IMG/VR virus record: IMGVR_UViG_3300044712_001084
Span: 1 to 64,000 of that record
Length of the DNA: 64,000 bases
Reading direction: 5' to 3' (one strand)
Source: a virus
Below the pieces are notes generated by a model. It saw only the letters and a list, made by a program, of their open reading frames with translations. It did not search any database and was not told the DNA's origin. A program made the position numbers and the translations under genes. The number at the start of each line of letters is the position of its first letter. Positions within the stretch are counted from its first letter, which is position 1. This document shows positions 47,511 to 56,834 of the stretch, piece after piece.

Positions 47511-48073
47511 TTCAATACACCAATAAAATCATTATAGTCGTGCGCAGATCGCAATGATAATTCCTCGGATAATACATCAATCGCTCTGGTAATAAGTAAT
47601 TGGCGTTCTGGAAGCTTGTCTCGATACATGCGCAACCAGGATGGGCTCAGTAGCGGCTCTATACTCATCACCAAATCCGACATGCGCACACGACCCAGCA
47701 TGGCTATGTATTGCCGCGCCACGGTCAACTCCGATTGCAATAATTCCACGTCATTCGTGTCTATAATTTCCACCGATTGAGAGCCGTGCACTTTCATAAA
47801 GCGCTTCATGGCCCATGGGCTCAGGAATATATGAGAGGGAATGTGAGGCAATTCACGACCTATAGCCCAACGCTTCAATATCCTGGTAACAGTGAACGCG
47901 TATTCACGACTGGATATGCCTTGGTGCATCAAACTGGCTTCCAAATCCGAGAACTTGGGCCATAACTTAGATGACACATAAACGGTCACGCCAAACACCT
48001 CACTCTGTGCGCGTTGATAGTGCATGACAATGCCTGGCTTACATATAGCGGACTTCGAAACCTTCTGCATCAT
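47507..48073 (-). CDS. Hypothetical replication-region protein
   Basis: This is 188 residues from an ATG with AGAGGATGG upstream that overlaps the SF2 helicase gene by 35 bp. Helical, with SLMHQGISSREYAFTVTRIL and a C-terminal stretch of paired helices. Its place between two helicases suggests a loader or accessory role; the sequence shows no family I know. Confidence 0.55.
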   Translation of the reverse strand: MMQKVSKSAICKPGIVMHYQRAQSEVFGVTVYVSSKLWPKFSDLEASLMHQGISSREYAFTVTRILKRWAIGRELPHIPSHIFLSPWAMKRFMKVHGSQSVEIIDTNDVELLQSELTVARQYIAMLGRVRMSDLVMSIEPLLSPSWLRMYRDKLPERQLLITRAIDVLSEELSLRSAHDYNDFIGVLK

Positions 48074-49412
48074 ATGTGTCCATCCTCTCACTAGATTGGT
48101 GTAATAAATGCTCGTTGGTATCATCGATAAAATCCATAACTAGCAATCGATTATCACCAACCTCTTTCTGGCGCAGACCTCTGCCAATGCGTTGTAACAG
48201 TTTTACAGAGGATGCGCCAGACCCAGCTAGAACCACGGCATTTACGCTGGGCACGTCTACGCCCTCGTCAAAAATAGATGTAGCTATGAAAATCCCTTTA
48301 CCCAGGCGCATTCTATCCAAAATAGACAAGCGCTTTTCAGTACTATCAGAGCCGCTTACAAATATAGACTCCCGCATAAGACTTTCCAGCAACTTGCCGT
48401 GCTCTATCCGATTTACCAGTATCAATACAGCACCGGATATGCTACGGGCAAATTTGACGATAGCGGCATTACGTTTATCGTGATTTACAATCAACTTGCT
48501 GTAAGCATCTTGATAATTCATATCCCACAAGTCATCGTCTTTTTCCTCGATAACCGCTATATGAACTATAGGCTCAGCTGAATAGCCTTTAGTGATCATG
48601 AACGCATTAGTCACCTCGTATACTATGGGCCCAGTGGCTGCCATCAATTTGAGGTCGTTCAGAGCCTCACGCTTGAGAGGTGTACCAGACACGCCATAGC
48701 GATAATTCCCAGGTATACTCATAAATACGTCCATGGCCTGGTCTGATGGCAGTATGTGGCACTCGTCAATAAATACGATCTTATTGTCACTATAGGTTGG
48801 CCACAATTCATCGATAACCGCTAGACGGCTGGACAGCGTCTGGATCATGGCTACGGTCACATAATCTGGTGACCAAATCCCATCGCCAACCATACCCACG
48901 TTAGTTATACCACGTTTGATAAAACGCTCTGCTGTTTGATACATTAGCTCTTTGCGGTGCGTCAGTATAATAGCAGGCAATTCCATAGCCTTTAGTACAG
49001 CCGCCATAACCTCTGTTTTACCTGAATTGGTGGCCATCTTAGCCACGCCGCGTCTGGCGTATATTAGAGCATTGGCAGCTTCCACTTGATAATCGCGCAG
49101 CGTTATATCCTTTAATATAGAAGAGTCCACCACCTTGTCCATAGGATTAGCCACGTCATTGGTGTAAACGCACTCCACGCTATGGCCATTATTCAATAAG
49201 GCTTGCCGAACTAACTCCAGCAAGCCACTTGGGAAACTGCCAAAATCCTTCATTAGGGATATATAACCATCCCAAAATCCAGCCTTGAATTTTGGCATGT
49301 ATTGATAGTTATTAGGTCTTGCGCGGCATATATCGCGTATAACTGCTAATGCAGCCGCGTTATGAACTGGGTCGTGGATAGAGGAATATAGATCACCAAC
49401 TAGAATTTTCAT
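48039..49412 (-). CDS. SF2 helicase, UvsW/XPB-like
   Basis: This is 457 residues. LRDYQVEAANALI (Q-like), MATNSGKTEVMAAVLKAM (motif I), VFIDECHILPS (DECH, motif II), GVSGTPLKRE (motif III), IFIATSIFDEGVDVPSVNAV (motif V) and LQRIGRGLRQK (motif VI). UvsW-type helicases unwind branched recombination intermediates, which suits the RecA and RuvC-like genes. Confidence 0.87.
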   Translation of the reverse strand: MKILVGDLYSSIHDPVHNAAALAVIRDICRARPNNYQYMPKFKAGFWDGYISLMKDFGSFPSGLLELVRQALLNNGHSVECVYTNDVANPMDKVVDSSILKDITLRDYQVEAANALIYARRGVAKMATNSGKTEVMAAVLKAMELPAIILTHRKELMYQTAERFIKRGITNVGMVGDGIWSPDYVTVAMIQTLSSRLAVIDELWPTYSDNKIVFIDECHILPSDQAMDVFMSIPGNYRYGVSGTPLKREALNDLKLMAATGPIVYEVTNAFMITKGYSAEPIVHIAVIEEKDDDLWDMNYQDAYSKLIVNHDKRNAAIVKFARSISGAVLILVNRIEHGKLLESLMRESIFVSGSDSTEKRLSILDRMRLGKGIFIATSIFDEGVDVPSVNAVVLAGSGASSVKLLQRIGRGLRQKEVGDNRLLVMDFIDDTNEHLLHQSSERMDTYDAEGFEVRYM

Positions 49413-49430
49413 GGCCGCCAGCCTTGCTTG

Positions 49431-49470
49431 AAAGATAGATGCGAAGTTGCTATACCTCGCATCTATCTTT
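49431..49470 (-). promoter_or_regulatory. 14-bp hairpin in the leader of the SF2 helicase gene
   Basis: AAAGATAGATGCGA pairs perfectly with 49457-49470 and lies between promoter copy 16 and the start codon. It would form at the very 5' end of the transcript, as a stabiliser or attenuator. It could also terminate the structural-gene transcript, though the tail is poor in T. Confidence 0.55.
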
Positions 49471-49481
49471 ACTAAACTTGC
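49470..49481 (-). promoter_or_regulatory. Phage promoter motif (copy 16)
   Basis: GCAAGTTTAGTAAAGATAG at the boundary between structural genes and replication genes. This is the only copy between 43 and 64 kb. Confidence 0.6.
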
Positions 49482-49490
49482 GGAGCTAAC

Positions 49491-49988
49491 CTACGCTGGC
49501 CGCTTAGCTAGATACAACGTAGTTTCCATTGTATCTGCAGCGGCAGCCACGGCTGTCTTATCATAAACCTTTATGATGTAAGCTTCCGGCAGAATGAGGC
49601 CACTCGGCAGCGTCACGGTCAGGTAATCGGTATTTATGAAACTGGACATCTGCGACAAGCCCAACCCAAATTGATAATACCTGGTCAAAGACTCTGCCTG
49701 GACTGCTCCAGCCATAATGCGCGCTATGATAGCCGATGCATTAGTCAGGAATTCCAGAGTCAGTACGCGATTGCCAGCCGTAGCGGACGAGACGTATTTG
49801 ACGTGCAATCCATCCAGCCGCCATTCCTGGTCAGCGGTCACTGCCCACGTTTTGACGCTCAGTGACGGAGTTATATCACGCGTGATTTCATTTACAAAAC
49901 CATCGCGCATGATCAGACGTCCCTCGGTGTCGCATAAATTCCAATAGGACGATCCACTACCAGTCTTGTTAGTATTGCCTACACCCAT
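49491..49988 (-). CDS. Virion accessory protein
   Basis: This is 165 residues with GGAGGG before the ATG. A strand-rich protein, GLHVKYVSSATAGNRVLTLE, like the small beta-sandwich proteins at phage tail tips. Last gene of the structural block. Function inferred from position only. Confidence 0.55.
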   Translation of the reverse strand: MGVGNTNKTGSGSSYWNLCDTEGRLIMRDGFVNEITRDITPSLSVKTWAVTADQEWRLDGLHVKYVSSATAGNRVLTLEFLTNASAIIARIMAGAVQAESLTRYYQFGLGLSQMSSFINTDYLTVTLPSGLILPEAYIIKVYDKTAVAAAADTMETTLYLAKRPA

Positions 49989-49989
49989 A

Positions 49990-50823
49990 TTATCCCTCCA
50001 CTATGTGCTTGGATAGCACTACATCTATTTCAGCCATGGCAGCCGCTAACTGATTGGTTACATCCGATATACTGAAGATCACCCTTGGGTCTTCTACAAT
50101 ATCTGCCTCGGATACATAAGTCATGCCATAATAGAGCCGTATATAAGCCAATGGAAATATACCAGCTGGCACGGCTTGCTTTATTGGCGCTGGCTCTAGC
50201 GTAAGCTCTCCGTCAACCACTACAGCTGTATTCGTGCTTACGCTCAACCCAACTAGCACAGTACGAAAATAATCCACGGTGCCTGGTACATAAGACACTA
50301 ATGACAAATAATTAGTGCCATCGTACGTAACAAACGCACCGTTTACAGAATATCTAGCTGGAGCTACGCCCACGGATACGTCAGACAATAACGTATAAAC
50401 ACGCAACGGTGCGATAGCTCTTGGAAATACAGACACAGCATCGATACCTGGAGCCATGTCAGGCCACTCGTGCGTGTTTCGGTGTCTAACTAGGTTATAA
50501 GTCATGCCGTTCGCGTCATCTGGCATCATGACAAACGCAGACCAATTCACGCCAATAACCATGCGCCTGAACGGAGCGGCTGGCTCTTTAGAGATTAGCA
50601 CTGGTAAACCAACCAGAGTTTGAACTGATGGATTGAAGCATTGGTATATGGCACCGTCCTGGCTCTCTTCGCGTACCCATATATAATTAGCTTTACCGTC
50701 CACCGAACAATCGTTGCTGTAATCTATGCCAACTGTTACACCTCTAGCGTAATTGCGCTTGGACTCGAATGACTGGTCCTCACGCTTGGCCGATGCTTTG
50801 ATAATATCCCTGGTTGACGCCAT
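49990..50823 (-). CDS. Tail-tip structural protein
   Basis: This is 277 residues, beta-rich, with SLVSYVPGTVDYFRTVLVGL and IFPLAYIRLYYGMTYVSEAD, which resemble receptor-proximal tail proteins, and a helical end. It follows the tail hub gene by 6 bp. No enzyme motif is seen. Confidence 0.58.
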   Translation of the reverse strand: MASTRDIIKASAKREDQSFESKRNYARGVTVGIDYSNDCSVDGKANYIWVREESQDGAIYQCFNPSVQTLVGLPVLISKEPAAPFRRMVIGVNWSAFVMMPDDANGMTYNLVRHRNTHEWPDMAPGIDAVSVFPRAIAPLRVYTLLSDVSVGVAPARYSVNGAFVTYDGTNYLSLVSYVPGTVDYFRTVLVGLSVSTNTAVVVDGELTLEPAPIKQAVPAGIFPLAYIRLYYGMTYVSEADIVEDPRVIFSISDVTNQLAAAMAEIDVVLSKHIVEG

Positions 50824-50829
50824 ACTGCC

Positions 50830-53679
50830 TCACTTGTCGCAAATGTTGTAGATGTATATACCGTGCACGGTCATACGTGTAACACCAGCACGCGTTGCTC
50901 CGGATATGCGTATCATATAATCAAATCCACAGTTATCCGAGTTGTTGCTATCCGGTGCCTTCATATACAACTTATCTGTAACTGGCTTTACATAGCACCA
51001 TGAATACGAGGTCGTGCCATCACTATCACCAAAAGCCAGTAAAAAGTCTGACCATACCGCGCCACCTATAATCTCCACACCAAGAGGGCCAGTTGACACC
51101 CCATCTGTTATGGCAAAGTATAAATATTGCGGTCCTGAGCATCCAGGAAGCGCTGTCCAGTAACCGCTGTAGGACTCCACCTTATATACACTTCCAGGCA
51201 CTAGATTGTCAATCACCATATAAGGGTTATAGTAATTGACGTTCAGTGCAAAATCCGCTAGCACAGCGCCATCAGTGAACTCATATCCAGGTCTGGCCAC
51301 GGCTTGGAACACTAGCGCATCGATGACCTGCGCCTCCGCCAAATTCAAGAACCTTACCACGCGATAGCCGCAACCGTTATTATCCGTGTACAGCGTCACC
51401 GTGCCTGTAGCCACGTTCACGCCATTACGCTGGCCATAAACGCGTATCCAATCCACAGTCTGCGTGGGTTCCCACACGCTGCTCAAGCGCTCGTAAAAGC
51501 ACCCATCAATGATAATATACGTCCATTGACCGTCCAGAACAGAGGATTTGCGTAGCACGACCTCGCATGGCACGGTAATCTGCGTAGAACCATAAGCACT
51601 CTCAGAGAATATATCGAAGCCGCCATGAGAGAATGGACCATTATAGCCTGGATTTATAGCCAAGCTGCACTCGTTGGGCCATACCGTGACTATATTATCA
51701 ACCCACCCATCACCTGGTATCTTGGGAGGCAATATTGATGGCGGCTTGAATGGATTAGGTGGAACCACTGGTAAAGTTGGAGGAAGAACTGGTGGATACG
51801 TGGGATTGGTGGTATTATCGGGAATCTCCGGAACTATGACGGTCACGCCATCCACGCTATCCTCTATAACTGGCTCTAATCCGATTGTGGGCAAAGCCAA
51901 GCCAGCACTCATATCTAATCCGCTATCAACCGTGCGTATCAGATAATCGCCAACCAATCCAACACCTCTAGCAAAATAAGACCCAGGAATATTCAGAGTG
52001 ATAAACTGCTGGGGCACCACGTCCACCGGATAATTACCTGCCAGACCCAGCGACACTTCTTTCACAGTGGATTGTAATATGGCATAGAGCCGTCCAGATA
52101 TGAAATTCAGCTGCTCTTGGCTCTCTAATACCTGGCGCTCCACAGACGCGTGTGAAGATCCAACGGCATCTGGTAAAGTGCCTGGAGCCAATGACATTAT
52201 AGGCAAGTATTTATCCGTGGCATCATCCCAATACACGCCAGACACCGTAATGGATGCCGTGTCATTATCCTCGTTTCTGGAGAATTCCACGCCAGAGTCT
52301 AGCCGTCTATCGGTATCTTCCATTTCAAATAGAGCCAAGCTATCTATGCGCCGCGCATCTGATAATGTATTGTAATCCTCGGTGACATAAACCTGGCCAC
52401 CTTTGTTACAGCATACATGGGCAAATATACCGTATTGGCGCGCAAAATTATCCGGCATAGAGTACAGAGTACCAGTTTCCAGGTCATCGCAAGCTGGTAA
52501 GCGTAAGGTATTATCAGTGGGTAGAAATACATCAGCGATATCCATCAACGTGGAATGCCACTGCCAGAAATAATGAAGCACGCCAGACACGGTCAGAGGC
52601 TCTTTGTACTGATACCAAGTAGTGGGGTCATCCGCTACTTCCTCAACGCTCATGGAATACATATAAAACGAGTCCAGTATGCCGTCCACAGTGACCAATG
52701 ACAAACTAGCCGTATTGTTGGCATCGTCTCTAGAGGATTTATCAGAGCGTATATACCCAGCAAATTTTATATTGCCGCACGCGTCCATGTAATAGGTATC
52801 ACCGTCAAATGTTTCCTCAGTCCATAAGATTATCATGGAGTTGTCTGGTATAACTGACGTAGAAGCATTAGCGCCATGTAGCTGTATAGAGGCTTGCCAG
52901 CCGCCATCATTCCAACTGCCAGCTGGCTTGGACTCTAGTTCGAAGTCCAGTATGGGCGCATGGGTACCAGTCGGCTCGTGGATACGAATAGGTCTGCGCG
53001 TGGTGCGCGTTTTATCATTCGAGTCTGTAACGGTCAGACTCAGCCAATATAAACCCGGCTCTGTAAACGTGATCAGAGTTTGAGCTATATTAGGATTAGT
53101 TATAGTACCACCAGTGCACTCCCAGTAATATCCTGTAATCGTGGCTCCATGAGCTATGGTATAGCTAGCCAACGCGTTCAGCGCCATAGATAGCTGCGTA
53201 CTTCGCAGCATACCCACCTTGGGACAACCCGCTATGGCAACTGGCGGTGGGTACAACGTCTGGTCCAAATACGCTATGTCACGGTCCTTGTAGAACGTAT
53301 AAGCATCAGAGTCATCTATCCAAGGATATATTGGCCACAATTCCCAATAACGATATATGCGCAAACCCATATCCAGACTCCAAACGATATTATTTTCATC
53401 CAGAGTCAGTGTATGGTTATCTATAGAGCGCAATCTGCGCTTGGACACAATAGCGCCAGAAGCTATGTCATAGACCTCTATAGTATTGCCTGGCCTGGCA
53501 TCCGTTATAGAGCCTGACAAATCGCTAACTGTTATGACGCGTGCGCCACGCTCTGGAACGTATAACCCAGTTACATGGCCTGTATAAATTTCCACTGGGG
53601 TGATAGCCGTCATATACAGCTTGACCTTGTGTGGATGCTTACCACGCAAACGCGATAATTGTTGGGCAGTTAGACTCAT
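50830..53679 (-). CDS. Large tail hub / tail-tip protein with PKD-like domain
   Basis: This is 949 residues from an ATGA-coupled start. The N-terminal ~160 residues (VYVPERGARVITVSDLSGSI) look like a hub beta-barrel. Residues ~170-240 form a PKD/Ig-like domain (ITGYYWECTGGTITNP, then GLYWLSLTVTDSNDKTRTTR). A middle region is typical of tail-associated hub proteins (TVDGILDSFYMYS; FISGRLYAILQSTVKEV). A proline-rich linker (~620-660) leads to beta domains likely to face the host. Confidence 0.68.
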   Translation of the reverse strand: MSLTAQQLSRLRGKHPHKVKLYMTAITPVEIYTGHVTGLYVPERGARVITVSDLSGSITDARPGNTIEVYDIASGAIVSKRRLRSIDNHTLTLDENNIVWSLDMGLRIYRYWELWPIYPWIDDSDAYTFYKDRDIAYLDQTLYPPPVAIAGCPKVGMLRSTQLSMALNALASYTIAHGATITGYYWECTGGTITNPNIAQTLITFTEPGLYWLSLTVTDSNDKTRTTRRPIRIHEPTGTHAPILDFELESKPAGSWNDGGWQASIQLHGANASTSVIPDNSMIILWTEETFDGDTYYMDACGNIKFAGYIRSDKSSRDDANNTASLSLVTVDGILDSFYMYSMSVEEVADDPTTWYQYKEPLTVSGVLHYFWQWHSTLMDIADVFLPTDNTLRLPACDDLETGTLYSMPDNFARQYGIFAHVCCNKGGQVYVTEDYNTLSDARRIDSLALFEMEDTDRRLDSGVEFSRNEDNDTASITVSGVYWDDATDKYLPIMSLAPGTLPDAVGSSHASVERQVLESQEQLNFISGRLYAILQSTVKEVSLGLAGNYPVDVVPQQFITLNIPGSYFARGVGLVGDYLIRTVDSGLDMSAGLALPTIGLEPVIEDSVDGVTVIVPEIPDNTTNPTYPPVLPPTLPVVPPNPFKPPSILPPKIPGDGWVDNIVTVWPNECSLAINPGYNGPFSHGGFDIFSESAYGSTQITVPCEVVLRKSSVLDGQWTYIIIDGCFYERLSSVWEPTQTVDWIRVYGQRNGVNVATGTVTLYTDNNGCGYRVVRFLNLAEAQVIDALVFQAVARPGYEFTDGAVLADFALNVNYYNPYMVIDNLVPGSVYKVESYSGYWTALPGCSGPQYLYFAITDGVSTGPLGVEIIGGAVWSDFLLAFGDSDGTTSYSWCYVKPVTDKLYMKAPDSNNSDNCGFDYMIRISGATRAGVTRMTVHGIYIYNICDK

Positions 53680-54116
53680 GATGAAGGATATACCTGGAGA
53701 TTGATAAATCGCAATTGAACCGTCTGCACCACGTAAGGTGACTTGGCCACAGGCATGCCCTCTGGACCGTGAAGCAAGGGCTTCCACATAACGCAACTAT
53801 AGGTGGCAAAGGCATTGCGCGGCAGCGCGTTGGTACCGTCTCGCAAATCGGTATAGATATACACGCTGGCTGATTCTCCACCGTCCAGGTAGGCTAGTAA
53901 ATTGGACAAACGCGCCAAACTTATCATGTCCCATACCCAAAACGCGGTGGCATAGCCGTCTCCAACGCGGCTGTAATCAGCCCGCATGTAGAATGCGCTA
54001 GCTGGCTGGAATATAACCTGATCTGGTACAGCTACACCTAGATCACGCAAACGCGCCATTGACCCAGCACTTCTTCCTATCTTATAATCGGTATCAAGCA
54101 CGTATCGATTTGCCAT
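53676..54116 (-). CDS. Distal tail / small tail protein
   Basis: This is 146 residues from the ATG with AAAGGG upstream. Strand-rich (FWVWDMISLARLSNLLAYLD; VVQTVQLRFINLQVYPSS). Its place between the tape measure and hub genes is that of a distal tail protein. It overlaps both neighbours, so translation is coupled. Confidence 0.6.
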   Translation of the reverse strand: MANRYVLDTDYKIGRSAGSMARLRDLGVAVPDQVIFQPASAFYMRADYSRVGDGYATAFWVWDMISLARLSNLLAYLDGGESASVYIYTDLRDGTNALPRNAFATYSCVMWKPLLHGPEGMPVAKSPYVVQTVQLRFINLQVYPSS

Positions 54117-56643
54117 TGCGTGCCCTTTCAATCTCATACAAAGTATTCAAAACCACGCGCTGAATGTAGGGTTCCATTTGTGGCGCATCTAGCTTTACAG
54201 TAATATCTACCGCTTCGCGATTAGAGCCGCCAACTGATGGCACTCTAGCTGGCGATGGAGGCATTGACCCCAGGGCAGATGCGGTCATAGTCGTTGGCGT
54301 AAGCATAGAGGATACTAAACCAGCTTGGCCTATTTTACCGTCATTGTCATAATCCCTGTTATCGCGTATCTCCTGATCATGGAGGTCTTCGGTCACGCTG
54401 CTGCCAGCCTCTCCACCTCCAGGATTAGATATAATCTCATCAGAGCCGCCAGACGTTCCACCTCCGGACATACCGCTATAATAAGAGTTTATAGCCTCAC
54501 CCAACGCTTTGAAATAGCCACCCCAGTCATCGAGTAAAGTCTGTAAACCCTCTCTGGTGACGGCATCCATTCCAGCAAATTGCTTCACCATATCATCCAG
54601 CATCTTGCGCGTCTGACGATCACGATCTTCCTGCGCCCACTGGTCGTGTAATTCCTTTAGCTGGCGCTGTCTATCCAGATTGCGCTGATATGACTCCAAT
54701 TCCTTTACGCGTGCCTCTTCTGCCTTGGCCAGCTGCTCCTGCATGGTGGCATTGATCTGCTCCATAGCCTTGTCAAAATTCTCTTGAGCTTTTTTACGGC
54801 TGTCTTCATAGGTCTTCTTCTCTTGCTCAAGCTGGCGCTTGTTACTGCGAATAAGAGCCAGTAAACCCACGGCATCACGTCTGCGCGCTAGCTCGCTAGC
54901 GTTGAAGTTGAATTCCTCTTGGATTTGCTGTAAGCGCTTACGATAATCCTCTTCTGCGTTCAGCCGTGCCTCGTTTGCCTGCTCCAGCAAATGAGTCTTG
55001 GAGTCCTCGCTGCCTTCCATAATCTGACGTATGCGCTCAGCGTGGGTGCGGGCCATATCTTCCTTGGCCCACTGACCTCGCAGTTCTTCCTCTATCGCAT
55101 CGCGTTGGGCTTTGATCTGGCGCTCCAACGCGTCATCCTCCATACTCTCTTTCATTTGTTTCAGCTTAGCATTGGCTAATGACAATGCGTCAGCCAATTT
55201 ATTGGCCTGTATCTCAGCGTATTTGCTGGTAGCCTCTCCTGCATTCTCTGTAGCCGTCTCGTTCTCTTTGATCAACTCGGTGGACTCTCGAACTGATTCA
55301 TTGAACCAATCCTGAACCTGCTGCCATTTATCCACTTTGAATGTATCTGATATGGCATCCCTGGCTTGCATAGCCTCTGCTATAGTGTTAGCGTTTATGG
55401 AAGATGGATCCAAAGGATTTATAGACGCGGCAGCCTTGACAATCGTAAGCAAATTCAAGCCTATTTGAACACCCTGCTCCCAGGCTTTGAATAAAGCTGT
55501 AAATCCAGCGCGCACGAGGATGACAGACTTGGTAGCCGTGTCTAATATACCTGCCACGTCAGTCAAACTGTCTAGAAAATCTGACATGGCCTGTGGATTA
55601 GTCGATAACAATTCAAACAATTGCGATATCGACTGCCAAGCCATATCTCCTACGCTGGCTATCTGACTCATGGCTTGTTTTATCGTATCCAATAATATAG
55701 ATATCAAATCTCCGGCAGACGCAGCAGTAGCCTCCAACTCACTTTGGTGAGCCTTCAAAAAGTCCAGGATATCTGCCAGCAATTCTTTATAAGTGGTAAC
55801 ACCTTGAAGATAGCCAGCCTGGAATAGGCCACCAAAAATCATACTAATTTCTTCTTGATAACGCGGCAACGAGGTCAACTGCTTACCCACGGTACCCATA
55901 GCTGCCTCGTAAGTTCCTGCTATGACTTGACCTTGCCGCAAGACCTCGTTGAGCGCCACCTGCTTGCGCTCAGTGTAAGTCAACTGCTCAGCCGTCTTGC
56001 CAACCGTGGCAGCATAACGCGTATAAGCGCTCTGGAGGTCCACGGTGATATTCATATTACGTAATATCTCTGGCTGGAGAGTGACAATTGCGCTGGTAAT
56101 TCTCTCGAATGCCTGGGCACTCGTGATGCCAGCGTTTACAGCCGCGTCTTGCGATACACGCGCCAGATCAGAAGCCTTGCTTAGATCCAATTCACTTTGG
56201 GCCATTTGAATCAGCGCGTCTCTAGTCTGCTGCGTGGTAATTCCTCTGCTCTTTACCGACTCTTCGAACGCCGCCAACTGATCAGCCGTATAGCCAGCAT
56301 TGCGGCCAGCAATATTGAGGGATACGCCCAACGTGTCTACCCTGGCTCGCAAATCCGCTGATGACTTGGCAAAATTGAAGAATGCGTCCACACCAGCTTC
56401 GGCCATTTCTACCAGTTTCATAGTCAAGCCACCGATAATACCGCCAACCATACCCATCTTCAAGCCAGCATTATCTACACTTTCTTCCACACCCTTGAAA
56501 CCGTTGGACGTTCTGCGCTCCATATTATCCAGACGGTCATCAAAATCCTCGAAGAACTTGTATGTCTGATCCTCTATAGAGGCTCTGAATAGCAAATCTC
56601 CGGCATCTGGTACGGCTGGGATATCATGCGATGTTCTGGCCAT
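54094..56643 (-). CDS. Tail tape measure protein
   Basis: This is 849 residues. A hydrophobic/helical segment (MGMVGGIIGGLTMKLVEMAE), long amphipathic helices, and a heavy coiled coil at ~480-700 (QLAKAEEARVKELESYQRNL). ASDLARVSQDAAVNAGITSA and the FAKSSADLRARVDTLGVSLN region are typical of tape measures. Its length sets tail length: about 850 residues would give a tail of roughly 125-130 nm by the usual 0.15 nm per residue. Confidence 0.85.
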   Translation of the reverse strand: MARTSHDIPAVPDAGDLLFRASIEDQTYKFFEDFDDRLDNMERRTSNGFKGVEESVDNAGLKMGMVGGIIGGLTMKLVEMAEAGVDAFFNFAKSSADLRARVDTLGVSLNIAGRNAGYTADQLAAFEESVKSRGITTQQTRDALIQMAQSELDLSKASDLARVSQDAAVNAGITSAQAFERITSAIVTLQPEILRNMNITVDLQSAYTRYAATVGKTAEQLTYTERKQVALNEVLRQGQVIAGTYEAAMGTVGKQLTSLPRYQEEISMIFGGLFQAGYLQGVTTYKELLADILDFLKAHQSELEATAASAGDLISILLDTIKQAMSQIASVGDMAWQSISQLFELLSTNPQAMSDFLDSLTDVAGILDTATKSVILVRAGFTALFKAWEQGVQIGLNLLTIVKAAASINPLDPSSINANTIAEAMQARDAISDTFKVDKWQQVQDWFNESVRESTELIKENETATENAGEATSKYAEIQANKLADALSLANAKLKQMKESMEDDALERQIKAQRDAIEEELRGQWAKEDMARTHAERIRQIMEGSEDSKTHLLEQANEARLNAEEDYRKRLQQIQEEFNFNASELARRRDAVGLLALIRSNKRQLEQEKKTYEDSRKKAQENFDKAMEQINATMQEQLAKAEEARVKELESYQRNLDRQRQLKELHDQWAQEDRDRQTRKMLDDMVKQFAGMDAVTREGLQTLLDDWGGYFKALGEAINSYYSGMSGGGTSGGSDEIISNPGGGEAGSSVTEDLHDQEIRDNRDYDNDGKIGQAGLVSSMLTPTTMTASALGSMPPSPARVPSVGGSNREAVDITVKLDAPQMEPYIQRVVLNTLYEIERARNGKSIRA

Positions 56644-56650
56644 ATTTACC

Positions 56651-56833
56651 TCACTTCATCACTAACTCTTCTTGTAGTGTAGTCAACCACTGGCGTCCAA
56701 CGCGTGCTGCTATCATAACATGTCTGGTGTATAATGGCAATGCGTACCATTGTTCATCGAACGCTATACCATGAGCCTGAGCCGTCTCTACAGCTAGCAA
56801 GCGCACATTGAATTCCACCGGACTGGTGTCCAT
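56651..56833 (-). CDS. Tail assembly chaperone, downstream (gpT-like) part
   Basis: This is 60 residues from the ATG just after the preceding stop, but the frame is open well back inside the upstream gene, past 56896. The order (chaperone, short ORF, tape measure) is that of lambda G/GT, where the second part is made by frameshifting. Expression as a fusion is therefore more likely than from its own weak start. Confidence 0.6.
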   Translation of the reverse strand: MDTSPVEFNVRLLAVETAQAHGIAFDEQWYALPLYTRHVMIAARVGRQWLTTLQEELVMK

Positions 56834-56834
56834 C

